From Oxalobacter sp. (GTDB taxonomy: Bacteria; Pseudomonadota; Gammaproteobacteria; Burkholderiales; Burkholderiaceae_D), in NCBI GenBank assembly GCA_003605115.1, contig QZKY01000016.1, positions 45,776 to 109,775 of the forward strand: a stretch of 64,000 nt of DNA. Reading direction: 5' to 3'. The translations under genes were made by a program, and so were the position numbers. Under the pieces are notes generated by a model. It did no database searches. It was given only the letters and a program-made list of their open reading frames with translations, and was not told the origin of the DNA. Position 1 is the stretch's first letter; the number at the start of each line of letters is the position of its first letter. Positions 60,203-64,000 of this stretch are shown piece after piece.

Positions 60203-60577
60203 ATGGGCTCAGCAATCGAAGGCGTCAACATCATGCAGCGCATCCGCGATGCGCACACCCTCGTTGGAAATCTCGCGGAAGAATTGATCCGGATGGAGAA
60301 TGAAGACAAGGACGGTTTTTGGTCTGACAGCGATTTTTTCGATCTCACCTGGAGTTTTTTGGCTTCACTCAAAGCCATGGGATTTGAAATCGAACCGGAA
60401 TCGTTCGGGGAAAAATTGATCAATGCGATGAACCAGGACGATGTTTTTCAGATGTCACGTTTCCGTTTTGAGTTGATGAGCAATATCCGGAAGTTGCAGG
60501 GCGCGAAACGATCCGGCTATATGTTCTTTGTGTTCTGGCCGCAATTACATACGGCCTTGAATGCGGAGCCGGAATAA
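60203..60577 (+). CDS. Small hypothetical protein
   Basis: 124-residue acidic helical protein (TLVGNLAEELIRMENEDKDG, FFDLTWSFLASLKAMGFEIE) with an aromatic C-terminus (GYMFFVFWPQLHTAL). No signal peptide or known motif. ATG 60203 has no ribosome binding site; ATG 60233 follows AAGG at about ten bases and is an equally possible start. Convergent with hrcA. Not recognised. Confidence 0.55.
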   Translation: MGSAIEGVNIMQRIRDAHTLVGNLAEELIRMENEDKDGFWSDSDFFDLTWSFLASLKAMGFEIEPESFGEKLINAMNQDDVFQMSRFRFELMSNIRKLQGAKRSGYMFFVFWPQLHTALNAEPE

Positions 60578-60598
60578 GACGATTGATCTAATGCTGAC

Positions 60599-61621
60599 TT
60601 ATTGCTGACTCAAGGCACTCGACAGCAGCTTCGCCGTAATATCCACAATCGGAATCACGCGTTCGTAGGCCATGCGGGTGGGGCCGATGACGCCGAGCGT
60701 ACCGACGATCTTGTTATCCACTTTGTAGGGCGCAGTGATGATGCTCATGTCATCCATTGGCACGAGTTGCGATTCGCCGCCGATGAAGATTTGCACGCCG
60801 GAAGCCTTGCTGGAAACGTCGAGCAGTTTCAGCAGCCCTGTCTTTTGTTCAAACATGTCGAACATCTTGCGCATCGATGCCATGTCGTGTGCGAGATCGC
60901 TCACGGAAAGCAAGTTTCGTTCGCCGGAAATCACGACTTCGTCCGAGTGTTCTGTCAAGGCTTCGCTGCCGGCTTCGATGGCAGCTTGCATCAGGCGCGT
61001 CATGTCATCCCGTAGTTGTCGCAGTTCGTGTTGTACTTTTTGGCGAACGTGGTCAAAACTTTGTCCGCTGTAGTGCTGGTTGATGAAGTTGGCCGCTTGC
61101 ACCAGTTGTGACGGGGAATAATCCGCATCTGTCAAAAGCAGACGGTTGTGGACATTGCCTGCCGGGTCGATGACCACGAGCAAAATGCGTTTTTCAGACA
61201 GGCGCAAAAATTCAATCTGCTTGAAAACTGATTCGTGGCGCGGCGTGAGCACGACGCCAGCAAATTGGGAAAGCGAGGAAAGCAATTGCGCAGCATTCTG
61301 GATGATGCGGTTGGGCTGCTCCGTTTGCGAACGGGGTTGCAAGGCAGACTCAACCGTTTGGGCATCGATGGTTTGCACCGTCATCAGCGTGTCGACGAAA
61401 ATGCGATAACCGCGCGGCGTCGGGATGCGTCCGGCGGAAGTGTGCGGACTGGCAATCAAGCCCATGTCTTCCAGATCCGACATGATGTTGCGAATCGTGG
61501 CTGGGGAAAGATCCAGCCCTGAAATTTTGGACAAGGCACGCGAACCTACAGGCTGACCTTCGGCGATGTACCGTTCGATCAGGGTTTTCAGCAGAGTTTG
61601 TGCGCGCGGCTCGAGTTGCAT
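60599..61621 (-). CDS. hrcA: Heat-inducible transcription repressor HrcA
   Basis: Represses groE/dnaK-type operons by binding CIRCE; GroEL is needed for its activity. 340 residues. The N-terminal winged helix has [20 protein letters not shown] and [40 protein letters not shown] is the family signature, and the C-terminal half is GAF-like. ATG 61619-61621 is chosen over a frame to 61741. No CIRCE element is visible in its own upstream region. Confidence 0.95.
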   Translation of the reverse strand: MQLEPRAQTLLKTLIERYIAEGQPVGSRALSKISGLDLSPATIRNIMSDLEDMGLIASPHTSAGRIPTPRGYRIFVDTLMTVQTIDAQTVESALQPRSQTEQPNRIIQNAAQLLSSLSQFAGVVLTPRHESVFKQIEFLRLSEKRILLVVIDPAGNVHNRLLLTDADYSPSQLVQAANFINQHYSGQSFDHVRQKVQHELRQLRDDMTRLMQAAIEAGSEALTEHSDEVVISGERNLLSVSDLAHDMASMRKMFDMFEQKTGLLKLLDVSSKASGVQIFIGGESQLVPMDDMSIITAPYKVDNKIVGTLGVIGPTRMAYERVIPIVDITAKLLSSALSQQ

Positions 61622-61790
61622 GGTGACATTTGGGGTTGGCCATACTTGGCAGCTGCTATTATGCACTTTTCGGCGGCAAAAAACGCCAGCCGTTCGAAAC
61701 CTTATGGAATCGGAGCCAGTTTTATGGTGTAATGCTCCCATCGAATAAGACCCAATTTGGCTCGGTTTCTGGCGCCTTCACTCATCCCAC

Positions 61791-62696
61791 ATGCTGCCCA
61801 ATAAAAAACAACAGACGTTTGCGCTGATCAGTCGGCGTTATACCCCCAGTGTCATTCAGTCTCTGGCAACGATTGCTGATTTTTTGCAGGGCGCTGGTCA
61901 TATTGTCATTTATGAACAGGAAACCGCGCAGGGTGCGGCCATTCCGGGTGTGGCCAGTATGCCTTTGGACGAATTGGCCAATATTGCGACGGCAGCCATT
62001 GTGGTGGGCGGTGACGGCACGATGTTGGGCATTGGCCGTCGCCTTGCACCGTATAACGTACCGCTCATTGGCATCAATCATGGTCGCTTGGGCTTTATGG
62101 CCGATATTCCCCTCGACAGGATGATCCCGGTGCTGTCCGATATGCTCGAAGGGAAGTATGTGACCGAGCGGCGGATATTGCTGGATGGCGCAATTCTGCG
62201 GGAAGAGCAAACCATCCATCGCGCCATGGCCTTCAACGATATTGTTATTTCGCGTGGCGCGGGTTCCGGCATGATTGAGTTGAGCGTCGAAGTGGATGGC
62301 CACTTCATGTACAGCCAGCGTTCAGACGGGCTGATTATTTCCACGCCAACCGGTTCCACAGCATACGCCTTGTCGGCAGGCGGCCCTTTATTGCATCCCA
62401 GCCTGAGCGGGATCGGATTGGCGGCGATTGCGCCGCACGCGCTTTCCAATCGCCCCATTGTGGTGCCGGATTCCAGCGAAATTCTGGTAGAAATTGTTGA
62501 GGCGCGTTTCCCCACAATCAACTTCGATTCGCAGTCGTTCGCCAGTGTACATAACGGGGATTGTTTGCTGGTGCGGCGTTCCAAGTGCGAAGTGACTTTC
62601 ATCCATCCGAAAGGCTGGAGCTACTACGACACGCTTCGTGACAAGCTGGGATGGAACGAAAGTGGGCAGGGTAACTCTTTGGGCTCCGATGGCTGA
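61791..62696 (+). CDS. nadK: NAD kinase
   Basis: Phosphorylates NAD to NADP. 301 residues. The GGDGT motif (VVGGDGTMLGIGRRL) is at about 73, INHGRLGFMADIP follows, then FNDIVISRG and the TPTGSTAYALSAGGP block near 190. It is divergent from hrcA and 18 bases upstream of recN, so it is probably cotranscribed with recN. Confidence 0.96.
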   Translation: MLPNKKQQTFALISRRYTPSVIQSLATIADFLQGAGHIVIYEQETAQGAAIPGVASMPLDELANIATAAIVVGGDGTMLGIGRRLAPYNVPLIGINHGRLGFMADIPLDRMIPVLSDMLEGKYVTERRILLDGAILREEQTIHRAMAFNDIVISRGAGSGMIELSVEVDGHFMYSQRSDGLIISTPTGSTAYALSAGGPLLHPSLSGIGLAAIAPHALSNRPIVVPDSSEILVEIVEARFPTINFDSQSFASVHNGDCLLVRRSKCEVTFIHPKGWSYYDTLRDKLGWNESGQGNSLGSDG

Positions 62697-62714
62697 AGTC
62701 CGTCATATCTAATC

Positions 62715-64000
62715 ATGCTGCGCACGCTTTCCATTCGTGATTTTGTCATTGTCGACACCCTGGATCTCGATTTCGGTGGCGGATTTTCCGTATTGACCGG
62801 GGAGACCGGCGCAGGCAAATCCATCCTCATCGATGCTTTGGCGCTCGCCCTAGGCGGGCGCGGGGAAGCCACGGTGATACGCGAAAACGCGGCGCGCGCC
62901 GACATCAGTGCAGAATTCCAATCGAACGAAGCGATTGAAGTTTGGTTGAAGACTAACGATTTTCCGAGGGAAGAAGGCGTCGTTATGTTGCGGCGCGTGA
63001 TTGATAGTGCGGGGCGTTCTCGTGCGTTCATCAACGGCATCGTATCGACTGTCACCCAATTGCGCGAACTGGGTGAAATGCTGGTCGACATTCATGGCCA
63101 GCATGCGCATCAGTCGCTGATGAAAGCGGAGAGCCAACGCGAATTGCTGGACAATCACGCCGGATTAAGTGCGGATGCAGAAAAAGTGGCGAATGCCTAC
63201 AGAACCTGGCAGGCGCTCATTCGACAATGCCATGAATTCGAAGCCAATGCCAAGTCTGCGATGGCAGAGCGCGAACGCCTGGAATGGCAAGTCAGCGAAC
63301 TGGAAAAGCTCGCACCCAAGGAAGGCGAGTGGATCGCCATTACGCAGGAGCATTCTCGTCTGTCGCACGCCGCCAGTCTGACGACGGGCGCACAAGAAGC
63401 CATTTCGGTTTTGGCCGAATCGGATCAACCGCTACTCTCTCAACTTTTTTTGCTACAGCAGCGACTTTCGCGTCTGGCCGATGTTGATGATCGCTTGAAT
63501 CCTTTGCTCGAGTTGCTCGAGTCAGCGCGCATCCAATTGCAGGAAGCCGCCTCCACGCTGAACACCTATCTGTCACGAGTTGATCTGGATCCAAAGCGTT
63601 TGCAGCTTGTTGAGGATCGCATGGACGCCATGCATTCTGCTGCGCGCAAGTTCCGTGTGCCGCCGGAAGAATTGCATCTGGCGCTTGCGGCATTGTCTGC
63701 GCAGCTTGCACAATTGACCGAATCCGGAAACCTTGAAGCCCTGCGCGAACGGAAGGCGCAAGCCGAAGCTGCATACCGGAAGTTGGCGCAAGCACTGTCG
63801 CAACAACGCGCAAAAGCGGCCAAGGCGCTTGGCGGTGCTGTTACGGCCGCGATGCAGGAATTAAGCATGATCGGCGGCAGCTTTGCAGTGGAATTACATC
63901 CCTGCGATCCTGCCAGTTACGGTTTGGAGCAGGTTGAGTTTTTGGTTGCAGGGCATGCCGGCACGTCGCTGCGTCCCTTGTCCAAAACCGCGTCGGGCGG
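62715..64000 (+). CDS. recN: DNA repair protein RecN (3' end outside window)
   Basis: SMC-like ATPase of double-strand break repair. The frame is open from ATG 62715 to the end of the window (428 full codons). The N-terminus MLRTLSIRDFVIVDTLDLDF leads into Walker A TGETGAGKSI, then the HGQHAHQSLM Q-loop region and a long coiled coil. The visible end LSKTASGG is the start of the ABC signature, so roughly the last quarter of the protein is missing. No LexA box is seen in the short gap after nadK. Confidence 0.96.
   Translation, partial: MLRTLSIRDFVIVDTLDLDFGGGFSVLTGETGAGKSILIDALALALGGRGEATVIRENAARADISAEFQSNEAIEVWLKTNDFPREEGVVMLRRVIDSAGRSRAFINGIVSTVTQLRELGEMLVDIHGQHAHQSLMKAESQRELLDNHAGLSADAEKVANAYRTWQALIRQCHEFEANAKSAMAERERLEWQVSELEKLAPKEGEWIAITQEHSRLSHAASLTTGAQEAISVLAESDQPLLSQLFLLQQRLSRLADVDDRLNPLLELLESARIQLQEAASTLNTYLSRVDLDPKRLQLVEDRMDAMHSAARKFRVPPEELHLALAALSAQLAQLTESGNLEALRERKAQAEAAYRKLAQALSQQRAKAAKALGGAVTAAMQELSMIGGSFAVELHPCDPASYGLEQVEFLVAGHAGTSLRPLSKTASG

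Noticed and set aside
61622..61790. CIRCE element upstream of hrcA
   Set aside because: No TTAGCACTC-N9-GAGTGCTAA-like sequence in the hrcA-nadK gap.

Overview
The window looks like a chromosomal segment of a betaproteobacterium, most likely Burkholderiales. The evidence is protein style (NuoC to NuoN, HrcA, NadK, PyrF type 2, UvrA), the hrcA / nadK / recN neighbourhood and moderate GC. I cannot name a genus. There are no rRNA or complete tRNA genes, no insertion sequence with a transposase, no prophage and no CRISPR array.

Layout. (1) 1-14892: a respiratory complex I operon, nuoC (5' end cut off by the window) through nuoN, followed 17 bases later by a gene whose product resembles the C-terminal domain of the mitochondrial protein Mss51. 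(2) 15023-15528: a ParD-like / RelE-ParE-like toxin-antitoxin pair, then a 999-residue exported VIT / vWA-like / TPR / DUF2135 protein. (3) 18894-24329: a ProC-like reductase, a lipoprotein, uvrA and ssb. (4) 24422-29955: a tightly overlapping five-gene operon on the minus strand around an ArsS-type radical SAM protein, with two small transferases and two flavoproteins, one fused to a VTT membrane domain. This is the most unusual system here. (5) 30093-38098: exported MsrB/MsrA, an NlpC/P60 lipoprotein, greB, a thioesterase, hicAB, a HEPN-like orphan, a small hydrolase, an old yellow enzyme, a tiny exported Lys/Ala-rich protein and a DUF192 protein. (6) 38145-49776: a complete glycogen module on the minus strand (glgB, glgX, pgm, glgC, glgA, glgP). 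(7) 50522-56291: an orphan Cache-domain lipoprotein, a PBP4-type carboxypeptidase, and pyruvate formate-lyase with its activase. (8) 56315-64000: two TPM proteins with LemA, an EamA transporter, pyrF, a small unknown gene, hrcA, nadK and recN (cut off by the window end).

Together these suggest a facultatively anaerobic heterotroph. It respires through complex I, stores and mobilises glycogen, and can cleave pyruvate by the radical route when oxygen is short. Four intergenic loci carry variants of one inverted repeat built on GGGGTCAG. One oppositely oriented pair brackets the thioesterase / hicAB / HEPN-like segment. The nuoC-nuoD gap contains mutually exclusive RNA pairings around the nuoD start. 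All functions are assigned by reading motifs; no database search was possible.
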